A stretch of 64,000 bases of DNA, from assembly GCF_024298865.1 (NCBI RefSeq), contig NZ_CP101161.1, forward strand, positions 3,307,227 to 3,371,226. The letters are read 5' to 3'. Within the stretch, counting starts at the first letter, position 1. Each line of letters begins with the position of its first letter. Made by a program: the position numbers and the translations under genes. A model generated the notes under the pieces. The model searched no databases, was not told where the DNA came from, and saw nothing but the letters and a program-made list of their open reading frames with translations. Of the stretch, positions 36,201 through 43,952 are shown in pieces. The DNA is from Halorarius halobius. GTDB taxonomy: Archaea > Halobacteriota > Halobacteria > Halobacteriales > Haloarculaceae.

Positions 36201-36627
36201 CATCGTCTCGGAGCCAGACCCCTTCCGCATCCTCGACCCGGGCCGGCACGAGTTCACCGTGGAGTGGACACCGGAAAGCGACGACGAAGTGCTCGTCTGG
36301 CAACTCAATCTACAGGCCTTCGATTATGACGATCCGATCGTCGTCGCCCGGACCGAGCCTGCAGGCGAGGTTGCCCAGCAACCCGAATCATCACCGACGA
36401 CTGCGGAGCCCATGCCGGAGCCGACACCTGAACCAACTGGGGAACCAACACCAGAACCCACTCCCGAAGCAACTGAGGAACCAACGCCGGAACCAACTCC
36501 CAAACCAACTGAGGAACCAACGCCGGAACCAACTCCCAAACCAACTGAGGAACCAACTGAGGAACTAACGCCGGAACCGACCGAAGAACCGACCCCAGAA
36601 CCACCCGAGGAGCCAACGCCGGCGTGA
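33247..36627 (+). CDS. Exported surface protein with duplicated domain and EPTP tail
   Basis: This 1126-residue protein begins with a hydrophobic export segment (FIPLGLAVVLIVTPATGAT). A large helical ectodomain (about 40-330) and a CARDB-like beta domain (about 460-620; VEVTPSGGVSVGDRIVINMT) follow. Two copies of a ~200-residue domain lie at about 636-834 and 850-1044; each ends with YERIDDDTIAVTFGYENPN and DDEVLVWQLNLQAFDYDDP. The tail (about 1055-1126) is made of Glu-Pro-Thr repeats and has no membrane helix or PGF motif, so attachment may be by another route. The ATG at 33247 was chosen because the signal peptide begins there; the longer frame upstream looks non-coding. Confidence 0.82.
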   Translation: MSKDDSEPLSLDGGCRQFIPLGLAVVLIVTPATGATTALENTDRGISDAGTLGPRSGEAASVVSLTREKHYTLEGTGSGKEQATAVSSRAETVLRKHQSIYAHLSERTLNHSWWTARSRTQADEAATITGGDITADAYVESLVTLIETSGGSATSASVAYSVISLSDRAVSLLSAVESAQTRNAMRTGRYDEIKAKIDELRENSEKLRRETDVTGDGTFDRADERALLTARSETLRSLYSMLPIYVMSVHSHVRKSYSGASLDDYRTIRWQMESLRSTLIADYYATQAWLRNAPSNEHLAITVGPPSMPTHEMDDSPYLSRMFDTIETPSDYAIYRIQIGEADEGKSKTLRIRLFTANDSRLDDTDAYLYPYEEPTDIENPDTQYELTRRGSEKWIELTGVNGVDGIWAGEYYLLVKSTAETPYLVEAMLGDQRLTQIISKSVDISAVERGFGDARTPAYPEPTVTDVEVTPSGGVSVGDRIVINMTGRNTGGPADSQSLAVSFPSLIDESRVTILDHNFEDGITGVVGPGAETGARYGTDTTSLDHVLVEGSGSWEQGERRYLKVEVTPPDPGEFVIQTKSLANGLGVWKADPSPGSTNHIDQQSEYVYRDSVQVDSAPPSEQDDSSTPDDSSSPPVTFLSCDKVEIADRVTYLNFGILHYLEDGIDGREVTRGAPAGYRIFNATELSGHDEPWLRTVIQFAEVELEDTEESVVVENPDLNSCLDEIRPEKPTISIEGYERIDDDTIAVTFGYENPNDHRLYPGSSFPEGTLASEPDPYQFVLDPGRHTVTVEWTPERDDEVLVWQLNLQAFDYDDPIVVARTDPAGEVTQRLDEASTADPSNGSTDQTVTFLGCDTVRIGHRTEEVTLPYYTFIADGIDGMERSYGPTDGPTVFNASHLGGNPEKGVHPVLIAVHVQPADGGNQFSVDNPDLESCLDRVRPEKPTVSVEGYERIDDDTIAVTFGYENPNEREIYPDSSFPEGTIVSEPDPFRILDPGRHEFTVEWTPESDDEVLVWQLNLQAFDYDDPIVVARTEPAGEVAQQPESSPTTAEPMPEPTPEPTGEPTPEPTPEATEEPTPEPTPKPTEEPTPEPTPKPTEEPTEELTPEPTEEPTPEPPEEPTPA
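36471..36542 (+). repeat. 36-bp tandem direct repeat in the EPTP tail
   Basis: Two identical 36-base units (36471-36506 and 36507-36542), starting AACTGAGGAACC, encode Thr-Glu-Glu-Pro-Thr-Pro-Glu-Pro-Thr-Pro-Lys-Pro. Exact identity implies recent slippage; tail length probably varies among strains. Confidence 0.85.
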
Positions 36628-36674
36628 CGACGGTCGATGGAGCCTCGACGGCTGAATTGCGCTGTCGGTGCTGT

Positions 36675-37514
36675 TCAGGTTCGGCGAAACACCTGCTCGA
36701 TGGGGACGCGCTGCTCGTCAAGATACACGTTCACCGCCCCGTCACTGTCGATATCGAGTTGCTCGACGCTGCCGGTGAAGCGGAACCGGTCACCGAGGAA
36801 CGCAGTCGGCGTGGCGTTCTGTAGTTTGGGCCCCGTGTCATCTGACGTGGTCAACAGTCCACCGCTCGTCTCGGACGGGACGTCACCATCATCACCGACG
36901 AAGTCGCCACCGAACCGATCCGGTTGGAGAGTGCCGTCGACCGCAAGGGTGTACTCCGTGGGCCGGTTGCCGGTGATCATCAGTGTATGCGTGCAGCCAT
37001 CGAACCCGCGGAACCCCAAGAGTCGGCGTCGTGAGACGTTCTGCTCGTCGAGGTAGAGATTCACCGCCCCGTCACTGTCGATGTCGAGTTGCTCGACGCT
37101 GCCGCTGAACAGGAATCGGTCACCGAGGAACGCGGTCGGCGAGGCGTTTTCCAGGTTAGGCCCGGTATCATCCGACGTGGTCAACAGCCCCTCGTCCGTC
37201 ACGGTCGGGGTGTCATCTTCATCGCTCATGAAGTCGCCGCCGAATCGGTCCGGTTCGAGAGAACCGTCGACCGCGAGCGTGTACTCCGTAGGCCTGTTAC
37301 CAGTTATCATCAATGTTCGAGTCCGGTGTGGTGCGCGTCGCTCGATGTGGTCGAGGGACTCTGCTTCGGATTGACCGGGAGCACCGTTGCCTGTCATCGC
37401 AAGAGAGAGCACCGGCCCCGTCGCGAATGCACCACTACCGGCAGAACGCAGAACGTCTCTTCGATCAAGCTTCAGCGCGGAATCGGAGCCGAGGAACCCA
37501 CTACGCTCTGACAT
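36675..37514 (-). CDS. Exported protein of two near-identical repeats
   Basis: The 279-residue product from the ATG at 37514 has a Tat-like start (KLDRRDVLRSAGSGAFATGP). Two copies of a ~95-residue unit follow. Each begins TLMITGNRPTEYTLAVDG, contains PDRFGGDF and GLLTTSDDTGP, and ends GSVEQLDIDSDGAVNLYLDE. DIDSDGAVN looks like a calcium-binding loop or dockerin-like motif, but no family was recognised. The gene converges with the large surface-protein gene (47 bases apart), suggesting the two belong to one surface locus. Confidence 0.75.
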   Translation of the reverse strand: MSERSGFLGSDSALKLDRRDVLRSAGSGAFATGPVLSLAMTGNGAPGQSEAESLDHIERRAPHRTRTLMITGNRPTEYTLAVDGSLEPDRFGGDFMSDEDDTPTVTDEGLLTTSDDTGPNLENASPTAFLGDRFLFSGSVEQLDIDSDGAVNLYLDEQNVSRRRLLGFRGFDGCTHTLMITGNRPTEYTLAVDGTLQPDRFGGDFVGDDGDVPSETSGGLLTTSDDTGPKLQNATPTAFLGDRFRFTGSVEQLDIDSDGAVNVYLDEQRVPIEQVFRRT

Positions 37515-37545
37515 AGAAACCAACACACGCGAATCACGCGCAAAG

Positions 37546-37551
37546 TTATTA
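37546..37551 (-). promoter_or_regulatory. TATA box of the two-repeat exported protein gene
   Basis: TAATAA on the minus strand lies about 34 bases ahead of the ATG at 37514 inside an AT-rich island. Confidence 0.4.
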
Positions 37552-37604
37552 TCGTGGTACCGTGCTGGCAATCGCGATAAGACAAGATTGCCACATCGTA
37601 GCGA

Positions 37605-37880
37605 GAATTTAGAGTCGACGACGACAGCGTCGATACCGCCGTCGTCGCCGACGACCACGACCACCAGCAGAAACAGCTCGGCGACCTGATCGAGACGTAC
37701 CCGCTCGTCACCACCGGTCCCATCTCGCATGCTGCCGCCGACCTCGAAGCGGCGGGCCTCATCAGCCGGGAGCCCGTCTCAGATGCCGGCCGTGGCCGCC
37801 CGCCGAACCGCCTCAGTCTCGAGGAACCACTCGATCCGTCGGAGTTCGCCGACGCACTCCGAACGAGCCCCGAGAGATGA
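37605..37880 (+). pseudogene. C-terminal fragment of a winged-helix regulator
   Basis: The frame (closed upstream by a stop) encodes DHDHQQKQLGDLIETYPLVT, then TTGPISHAAADLEAAGLISR and a GRGRPPNRLSL wing, ending LDPSEFADALRTSPER. This is the recognition helix and wing of a haloarchaeal DNA-binding protein whose first part is missing. No start codon is present in a sensible position. Confidence 0.55.
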
Positions 37881-37902
37881 CGGGCTCGCTACGAGCGGCG
37901 GG

Positions 37903-38130
37903 CTATTCGGCCACGTTCCCACCGTTGTCGATCGGTCTCGACACGGCGGAACCCGTGCCGTAGTAGTAATACTCGACGAGTATCCGCAAGACCACAGCAC
38001 CGTAGGCCGCCACGCCAAGAGCGATCCCGACGAACAAAAGCCCGATAGCACCCGAGCCGGACGTCTCACCGCCGATCTGAACGATGAGAACGTAGATGTT
38101 CCGGCTGTGGACCCCTACAGCAACTCCCAC
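37903..38130 (-). CDS. Small single-helix membrane protein, 75 residues
   Basis: A GTG at 38130 opens a frame with one clear membrane helix (AIGLLFVGIALGVAAYGAVV) and a Tyr-rich segment (EYYYYG). An earlier hydrophobic stretch (NIYVLIVQI) may form a second one. No family is recognised. It lies 18 bases downstream of the amphi-Trp gene on the same strand and may be co-transcribed with it. Confidence 0.5.
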   Translation of the reverse strand: MGVAVGVHSRNIYVLIVQIGGETSGSGAIGLLFVGIALGVAAYGAVVLRILVEYYYYGTGSAVSRPIDNGGNVAE

Positions 38131-38148
38131 AAAAACCGCGGTGGGGAG

Positions 38149-38424
38149 CTATTCAATTCCGAGTTCGCCACCGTCGTCGCCATCTTCCGGCCATTCGAGT
38201 TCGAATTCGATGCTCAGCTCTTTCGGCCCGTTTGTCGGGCCTTCGCGTTCGGCTTTCACCTCGAACGTGGGCTGAGACGGGGGGTCGAGCGTTACGGAGT
38301 CACCGCCTGCCTGAAGTGTGACTGCGTCACCGGCGTTGAGTTTATCCACGACTGTCTGGAGGTACGATGCGATCTGTTCTCGGCTCATCCGCTGCTCCGA
38401 CTTGAAGAGAACTTCCTCTGGCAT
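38149..38424 (-). CDS. Amphi-Trp domain protein
   Basis: This 91-residue protein shows the amphi-Trp domain: MPEEVLFKSEQRMSREQIAS, DAVTLQAGGDSVTLDPPSQP, TFEVKAERE and the closing LSIEFELEW. The domain is a small beta-rich unit common in halophiles, with unknown function. A TATA-like TTAATT lies about 28 bases upstream of the ATG. Confidence 0.85.
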   Translation of the reverse strand: MPEEVLFKSEQRMSREQIASYLQTVVDKLNAGDAVTLQAGGDSVTLDPPSQPTFEVKAEREGPTNGPKELSIEFELEWPEDGDDGGELGIE

Positions 38425-38506
38425 ACAGCGAGTGACTACGTGACGAGGGTAATTAAGAGGATATGCCCCGCTCGCTTCGAACGTCTACTATCCAGTCCCG
38501 GCTTCT

Positions 38507-38767
38507 CTATCCAGTCCCGGCTTCTTGTTGGCCAGTGACCTCGTCGGGTGTGAGCCGGAAGAATCGGAACTCCAGTCTGAGGGGATGGCTGTCGTACACG
38601 TCCACGAACGGGATGCTCACTCGCCGCATCGCTTCGGCGACGCCGGGGTCGAGTGCTGATGCGTTCAGAGGAGGGCGACGGAACTCCCAACCCGTGAACG
38701 GGGGGTTTCGCTTCCCTACCGCCACAACACACGATCCGCGACCCTCCTCGACAGTAGCACCGCTCAC
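38507..38767 (-). CDS. Hypothetical 86-residue frame coupled to the PiT gene
   Basis: A GTG overlapping the PiT stop codon opens an 86-residue frame. Its middle (GKRNPPFTGWEFRR) is encoded by a sequence resembling an IS200/IS605 right-end hairpin (about 38688-38715). The last 50 residues (SIPFVDVYDSHPLRLEFRFF) look protein-like and may be the tail of a gene cut by an insertion sequence. It may be a chimeric leftover rather than a functional gene. Confidence 0.3.
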   Translation of the reverse strand: MSGATVEEGRGSCVVAVGKRNPPFTGWEFRRPPLNASALDPGVAEAMRRVSIPFVDVYDSHPLRLEFRFFRLTPDEVTGQQEAGTG

Positions 38768-39954
38768 AGAGCCTCGAGCCCGGAGTAGAGACCGAACCCG
38801 ATGCCGAACGCGAGTACGAACGAGCCGATCCAGGCACCGACGGTTCGGAGAAGCTTCCGCCGACTGACGCCGGCGCCGCCGGTGATGGCCATTCCGCTGC
38901 CCACGATGGCGGAGACGACGATTTCGTTGAACGACACCGGCACGCCGAGTAGCACCGCTACCTGTGCAATCAGAAACGAGGGGATGAGCGCCGAGATGGC
39001 GCGGCGCGGCCCCAGCGACGAGTAGTCCTGCGACAGCGACTTGATCATCCGGGGGGCGCCCGTCCACGCGCCGATGAGGATACCGACACCGCCACCGACG
39101 AGCACGGCGGTGAGCGGGACGGCCACCGCGTCGAACAGCGGCAGCAGAGGGCCGACGGCGAGCCCGACCTGTGAACCGCCGGCGGAGAAGGCGACGAGCG
39201 ACCCGAGCGCGAGCAGGAACCGATTCATCGCCCCGGTCTCGTCGCGACGCACGTCGAGCCCGACTACTAGCGTCGCTGCGACGACCGCCAGCGCCGTCAC
39301 GAGCAGCCGCTCCAGGCCGAAAGTGGGAACGGCCGTGGCGAGCCAGCTCCCCACGAGCGTCGCGAGCGAGCCGCTCTCACCGGGCGGTGCGAACAGCGTG
39401 AGCTCGACGTTGGCGACGACGCCGCCGACCAATCCGGCAAGCAGGGGAATGCTCAATCGTTCGGGCATCCACTCGCGGGAGAGGATTCGGGCGAGTCCGT
39501 AGGCCACGCCACCGCCGACGACGGGCGTGAGCAGCCAGACCGCACCCACCTGCTGGTATTTCGCCCACGCGGGCGTGCCGCCGAGCGCGAGCCCGATGCC
39601 GATGACCGCCCCGGTGACGGTGAACGCGGTCGCAATCGGGATGCCCGTCGCGATACCGACCGCCATCAGCCCGCCCGCGAGCAGGAGCACGACGACGGCG
39701 GCCATCGGCGAGAGCGTCACGCCGTGGACGAGGCCGCGCCCGACCGCCGCCGAGATGCTCGCGCCCTGCACGGCCGCCCCGAGGAACGCGAGGAGGCCGA
39801 CGACGAACGCGGCCCGCAACACGGAGATGGCGTTCGCGCCGACCGCAGGCGCGAACGGGGTCGCACCGGCCGAGCCGGCGCCGATGACCCACGCCATGAA
39901 CAGACTCACGAGCGCCGCGAGCGCGACCAAAAGTAGCGTCAGTGGGTCCGGCAT
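38764..39954 (-). CDS. Inorganic phosphate transporter, PiT family
   Basis: The 396-residue product from MPDPLTL has about ten membrane helices in two homologous halves. The PiT signature near the N-terminus reads AGSAGATPFAPAVGANAISV, where Asp of the usual G-x-N-D motif is replaced. The second half carries GGSQVGLAVGPLL and GAWTGAPRMIKSLSQDYSSL. PiT carriers import phosphate with cations. Upstream in-frame ATG at 40005 would add residues that do not look membrane related. Confidence 0.88.
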   Translation of the reverse strand: MPDPLTLLLVALAALVSLFMAWVIGAGSAGATPFAPAVGANAISVLRAAFVVGLLAFLGAAVQGASISAAVGRGLVHGVTLSPMAAVVVLLLAGGLMAVGIATGIPIATAFTVTGAVIGIGLALGGTPAWAKYQQVGAVWLLTPVVGGGVAYGLARILSREWMPERLSIPLLAGLVGGVVANVELTLFAPPGESGSLATLVGSWLATAVPTFGLERLLVTALAVVAATLVVGLDVRRDETGAMNRFLLALGSLVAFSAGGSQVGLAVGPLLPLFDAVAVPLTAVLVGGGVGILIGAWTGAPRMIKSLSQDYSSLGPRRAISALIPSFLIAQVAVLLGVPVSFNEIVVSAIVGSGMAITGGAGVSRRKLLRTVGAWIGSFVLAFGIGFGLYSGLEAL

Positions 39955-40507
39955 CGGCTCAGCGAGGCCGACGGGAGGCGGTACTCGACGCGGCGGGCCG
40001 ACCAACCACGACCGGTGTCTCGTGAGCGATCACACCCGGTCGTAGTGGGCCTGGCTGATTAAAGTCTTGCTTAATCCTTCCAATATCCCACAATACTATG
40101 CGAGCGCGTTAGCACCTCCTGCAACCCGAGTTCCCAGCCGTTGGTTGTCGTGTCCACGGGCCCTCATCACACGACGGAAGAGGCGCAACCCCGGCGCGGT
40201 AGGTGTGCTGGGGAGGTACCGGCCACGGTCGCGCCCCGGCGGGCAAGCACCGGAATCTGTCGGCGGTGAGTATCCGGATTCCGCTCCGGCCCCACCGGAG
40301 CGAGCGTCGCCACATGCTCACGGGCGGCACCGGGAACGGAGGTCGTCGATAGAACCTGGTCGACCGAAGCGCTGACTGGGTGCCGCTCGTCCGGCCCCGA
40401 TGCGACCACGGAGACGACCGTACCGACCGGTGACACCAGAAGACCTTTTGCCCGGACGTTCCGAGACAGGATTGCGTTAGGCTTCCACAACCGGCGCACG
40501 GAGACGA
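39955..40507. other. Gene-free stretch between divergent transporter genes
   Basis: No gene is recognised in 553 bases; open frames here have no family-like features. Bases 40058-40090 are AT-rich and probably hold the PiT promoter. Confidence 0.4.
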
Positions 40508-40948
40508 ATGTACTCACCATCGAACCACCATCGCAGGGCGGCACTCGTCACCGCGGGCTCGTTCGCCCTCTTCGGCGTCGTCACGGGGCTGATTCCCAAT
40601 CCGATCTACGTCCGGATGGTTCCGCGGACGCCGCTGGACTACCTGTTTCTCGGCCTGACGGCCGCGTTCCTCGGCGCCTACACGCTCCAGCGAACGGCCA
40701 CACACCGCGGCGACGATGCGACCGCCACGGCGGGCGCCGCACTCGGGGTTCTGGCGTTCGGCTGTCCCATCTGCAACGCGCTCCTGCTCGCTCTGTTCAG
40801 CAGTTCGGCGCTGATGACGTATCTCGACCCCGTCCGGCCCCTGCTCGGCGCCGTGAGCGTCGTGCTGTTCGGCGGGCTTCTGTACGCCCGCTGGAAGCGC
40901 CCCTGTGAGACCTGCGAGGTCGATTCACAGCACCACGCCCACCGATGA
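40508..40948 (+). CDS. Four-helix membrane protein with a CPIC motif
   Basis: The 146-residue protein has four membrane segments and a conserved-looking FGCPICNALLLALFSSSALM motif at about 90-110, placing a CxxC pair at the start of helix three. A second pair, CETC, lies in the C-terminal tail. Such pairs suggest a redox or metal role, but no family function is known to me. The next gene, a Cys-containing membrane protein, starts 10 bases downstream, so the two probably form an operon. Confidence 0.65.
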   Translation: MYSPSNHHRRAALVTAGSFALFGVVTGLIPNPIYVRMVPRTPLDYLFLGLTAAFLGAYTLQRTATHRGDDATATAGAALGVLAFGCPICNALLLALFSSSALMTYLDPVRPLLGAVSVVLFGGLLYARWKRPCETCEVDSQHHAHR

Positions 40949-40958
40949 ACACGCCACG

Positions 40959-41222
40959 ATGACGGACACGACACCTGACACGACAGACGAGACGGAGTCG
41001 AGTCGCCGATGGTCGCTTCTCGGACTCGGAGGCGCACTGAGCCTCTGTTGTCTCTTCGCCCCGGCAGCAGCCGGTGTGGTCGGCGGTGCAGCCGCCGGCG
41101 GGACGACGGCCGCTCTCGGTGGCGGACTCGTTCGAATCCTCGTGTCGGCGATCACGGTCGGGATCATCGGCGTCGCGGTCCGCGCCTGGACCGAGACCGA
41201 CTCGCAATCCTGCGAGCGGTAG
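40959..41222 (+). CDS. Small membrane protein with a Cys pair
   Basis: The 87-residue product has an acidic Thr-rich start (about 1-20) and a hydrophobic first helix containing LSLCCLFAPAAAG. A Gly/Ala-rich second segment and a third helix (ILVSAITVGIIGVAVRAW) follow. The paired Cys recalls mercury and metal transport proteins of the MerT type, but the similarity is too weak to name it. It probably works with the CPIC protein encoded just upstream. Confidence 0.55.
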   Translation: MTDTTPDTTDETESSRRWSLLGLGGALSLCCLFAPAAAGVVGGAAAGGTTAALGGGLVRILVSAITVGIIGVAVRAWTETDSQSCER

Positions 41223-41347
41223 TGAACCAACGTACAGGGTGACCGGAGACCAGCGTGGAGGGACGGTTCACACCGAGAGAGCAGGGAGCCTGCAAACCCG
41301 AATATCCCAACGTCCGGGATTCCTCCGGGTAAATCCGGAGGAGGGAG

Positions 41348-41737
41348 TCAAGCTGCGTCAGTCTCGCTCGCCGATGCGAGTGGCGTGACCCGAAACACGT
41401 AGTCGTCGTAGGCACGGTCCAGATTCGTCGGGGTCTCCTCGTCGGCGTGTTCTTGACACAGCGCGGCCCTTGCTTCGACCGCGCCATGACCTGTGTCCTC
41501 CTGGTACCGTTCGAGGACTTCGAACGCCGCTGGCCTGTCGCATCCGCGCCGGTGACACGGACGGGACGCGTCCGGTCCGTCGTCAGTATCGCCTCGCGTG
41601 TCGTCGGTCACGTCGTCCATCTCGTCAGGTGGTTCGTCTTCATCGGCACGGGTGCGCGCTTCCTTCATTTCCCGCTCTCGCTGGCGTTGCTCTTCGTTGT
41701 CCGCTTGCTTTTCCCGGCCCTTTTTCGTATCTGCCAT
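41348..41737 (-). CDS. Hypothetical charged protein with a Cys/His motif
   Basis: This 129-residue protein has a highly charged first half (about 1-55, Lys/Arg/Glu rich, coiled-coil-like). The conserved second half contains CHRRGCDRPAAFEVLERYQE and ARAALCQEHADEE; the CxxxxC and CxxH arrangement could bind zinc. Relatives occur widely in halophilic archaea as I recall, with no assigned role. It is divergent from the SLC13-type permease gene. Confidence 0.65.
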   Translation of the reverse strand: MADTKKGREKQADNEEQRQREREMKEARTRADEDEPPDEMDDVTDDTRGDTDDGPDASRPCHRRGCDRPAAFEVLERYQEDTGHGAVEARAALCQEHADEETPTNLDRAYDDYVFRVTPLASASETDAA

Positions 41738-41933
41738 CCGTCCGACTATGTAATCAGCCGTCATAATCCTGTGGGCATGCCCTCCTCGATATCGTGCACA
41801 GACCGCTCGTTCACCGCATCCAGAGAATGCGGTGGTTCGAGCCGTGGACGCATCGCTGGGTTCTCGTTCGCCAGCACGGGTGAGAACCCAAATTCTATGT
41901 GACAATCCAAGCAACTCTTCGCGAACCGAATAA

Positions 41934-43952
41934 ATGAGTGCCGTCTCCTCCGCCGTCTCATCGAGCGCCGGATGGCCGCTACAGCTACTTCCTGTGCAAC
42001 TTCCGGTCTCGCTCGACGTGGTCGTCGTACTGACGATCATCGCCATCGTCTTCGTTCTCTTCGTCACCCAGCCGGTTCCGATCGACGCCACCGCGGTCGG
42101 TCTCGTGGTCGCACTCGTTCTGCTCGGCGAGTGGACCGGCGTGTCGCCGGAGCAGGGAGTGTCGGGATTCTCGAACCCCGCGACGCTCACCGTGCTGGCG
42201 ATGTTCGTCCTGAGCGAAGGCGTCCGCCAGACCGGCGTTATCCAGATTCTCACGCGGAAGCTGGTCGCGTTCGCCGGGGACAACGAGTTCCGGCAGTTGC
42301 TCGCCACGGTCACGCTCTCCGGGCCGCCGGGCGGGGTCGTCAGCAACGTCTCGGTCGTCGCGGTGTTGATTCCCGCGATAATGAACCTCGCCCGGCAAAC
42401 GAAGACGTCGCCCTCGAAGCTCCTGATACCGCTGTCGTTCGCCTCGATGCTCGGCGGCATGCTCACGGTCGTCGGGACGATAACGAACCTCCTGGCGAGC
42501 GAGGTCTGGGTCCAGGTGGGCGGTCCCGACGCCCAGCCGTTCGCGCTGCTCGAGTTCACGCACCTGGGTGCTATCGTCCTGCTCGTGGGAATCGTGTACC
42601 TGCTCACCGTCGGTCGATACCTCACGCCAGCACGGATCGAGCCGGCCGAATCGCCCACCGACGCGTTCGGCATGACCGACTATCTCACCGACGTCGTCGT
42701 CATGGAGGACTCGCCGCTCGTCGGTTCCCGGGTCGGCGATCTGAGCGAGCGGGACCTCGATCTCGACGTGTTTCAGATCGTCCGTGGCAACCGGACGCTC
42801 GCCCGCGGCCTCGGAACGGAGCGGATTGAGGCTGGCGACGTCCTCTCCGTCAGGGCCGACCAGGAAACCCTCCAGGAGGTCATCGAGCAAGACCACCTGC
42901 AGCTGTTGCCGGAGGTCATGGAGGCGGCCACCGAGGAGGATGCGCCTCTCCCGCCCGGCTTCTCGCCACGGCGTCACGGCTGGGAGTCGCTCGACGCGGA
43001 GGAGAGCGGCTCGCTCGTCGAGGACGAGGCGGCAAGCGACGACACGAGCGACGACACGGGGGAAGACGACGACGAGACGGCCGAGGAGGCCCCCGACGAG
43101 GAGATCGAGCTCACCGAGGTCGTGCTACTGCCCGGCCCCTGGTCGAGTCGGCGCAGCGGTGTTGCAGATTTCGAGCGCGACTACGACGTGACAGTGCTGG
43201 CGATCCGCCGCGGCGACGAGGTGATTCGCCAGCGCCTCCGCGAGGTCCGGTTACAGGCCGGCGACGTCATCCTCGTCCAGGCGCCCGACCAAGTGCTCGA
43301 TCGCATCGCGAGGGACACGAACGTCGCCATCGCGGGCGAGGACGGATGGGAGGAGTTCGACCGGTCGAAGATCCCCATCGCACTGGGAATCCTCGCCGGT
43401 GCTCTCGGACTCGCGGCACTCGACGTCCTCGGGCTCATGATGAGTGCACTGACCGGCGTCGCGGCGATGTTCTTCACCGGCATCCTCACACCCGAGGAGG
43501 CATACGAGGCCGTCGACTGGGACGTGATCTTCATGGTGGCGGGTGTCATCCCGCTCGGCATCGCTGTCGAGGCCTCGGGCACGGCTGGCCTCATCGCCGA
43601 CCTCGTCGTTTCCGTCAGCGTCCTCCTACCCGTGATCGCGGTTCTGGGGCTGTTCTACCTGGGAACTGCGGTCATCACCGAGATGGTCAGCAACTCCGCT
43701 AGTGTCGTGTTGCTGCTGCCGATCGGGGTCGAGGTTGCCGGTCAGCTCGGCGCCAACCCCTTCGCGTTCGTCATGGCCGTGACCTTCGCCGCCAGCACAC
43801 CGCTGCTGACCCCCGTCGGCTACCAGACGAACCTCATGGTCTACGGCCCAGGTGGGTACAAGTTCACGGATTTCGCACGCGTCGGTGCGCCGCTCCAGCT
43901 CATCCTGACCGTCGTGACGACGGCGGGCATCGCATTCTTCTGGGGCCTGTGA
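41934..43952 (+). CDS. SLC13-type permease with two TrkA-C domains
   Basis: The protein has 672 residues. Membrane segments lie in two blocks (about 25-235 and 480-672), each with a re-entrant hairpin-like motif (SNVSVVAVLIPAIM; ITEMVSNSASVVLLLPIG). Between them are two TrkA-C (RCK_C) domains (about 245-325 and 395-465: GDVLSVRADQETLQEVIE, GDVILVQAPDQVLDRIA), separated by an extremely acidic linker (about 345-395). The family moves anions such as sulfate or dicarboxylates; TrkA-C domains usually gate by ligand. Substrate is unknown. Confidence 0.9.
   Translation: MSAVSSAVSSSAGWPLQLLPVQLPVSLDVVVVLTIIAIVFVLFVTQPVPIDATAVGLVVALVLLGEWTGVSPEQGVSGFSNPATLTVLAMFVLSEGVRQTGVIQILTRKLVAFAGDNEFRQLLATVTLSGPPGGVVSNVSVVAVLIPAIMNLARQTKTSPSKLLIPLSFASMLGGMLTVVGTITNLLASEVWVQVGGPDAQPFALLEFTHLGAIVLLVGIVYLLTVGRYLTPARIEPAESPTDAFGMTDYLTDVVVMEDSPLVGSRVGDLSERDLDLDVFQIVRGNRTLARGLGTERIEAGDVLSVRADQETLQEVIEQDHLQLLPEVMEAATEEDAPLPPGFSPRRHGWESLDAEESGSLVEDEAASDDTSDDTGEDDDETAEEAPDEEIELTEVVLLPGPWSSRRSGVADFERDYDVTVLAIRRGDEVIRQRLREVRLQAGDVILVQAPDQVLDRIARDTNVAIAGEDGWEEFDRSKIPIALGILAGALGLAALDVLGLMMSALTGVAAMFFTGILTPEEAYEAVDWDVIFMVAGVIPLGIAVEASGTAGLIADLVVSVSVLLPVIAVLGLFYLGTAVITEMVSNSASVVLLLPIGVEVAGQLGANPFAFVMAVTFAASTPLLTPVGYQTNLMVYGPGGYKFTDFARVGAPLQLILTVVTTAGIAFFWGL

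Noticed and set aside
36410..36620. Short repeats resembling a CRISPR array
   Set aside because: The repeats are in-frame codons of an EPTP protein tail, with no spacers.
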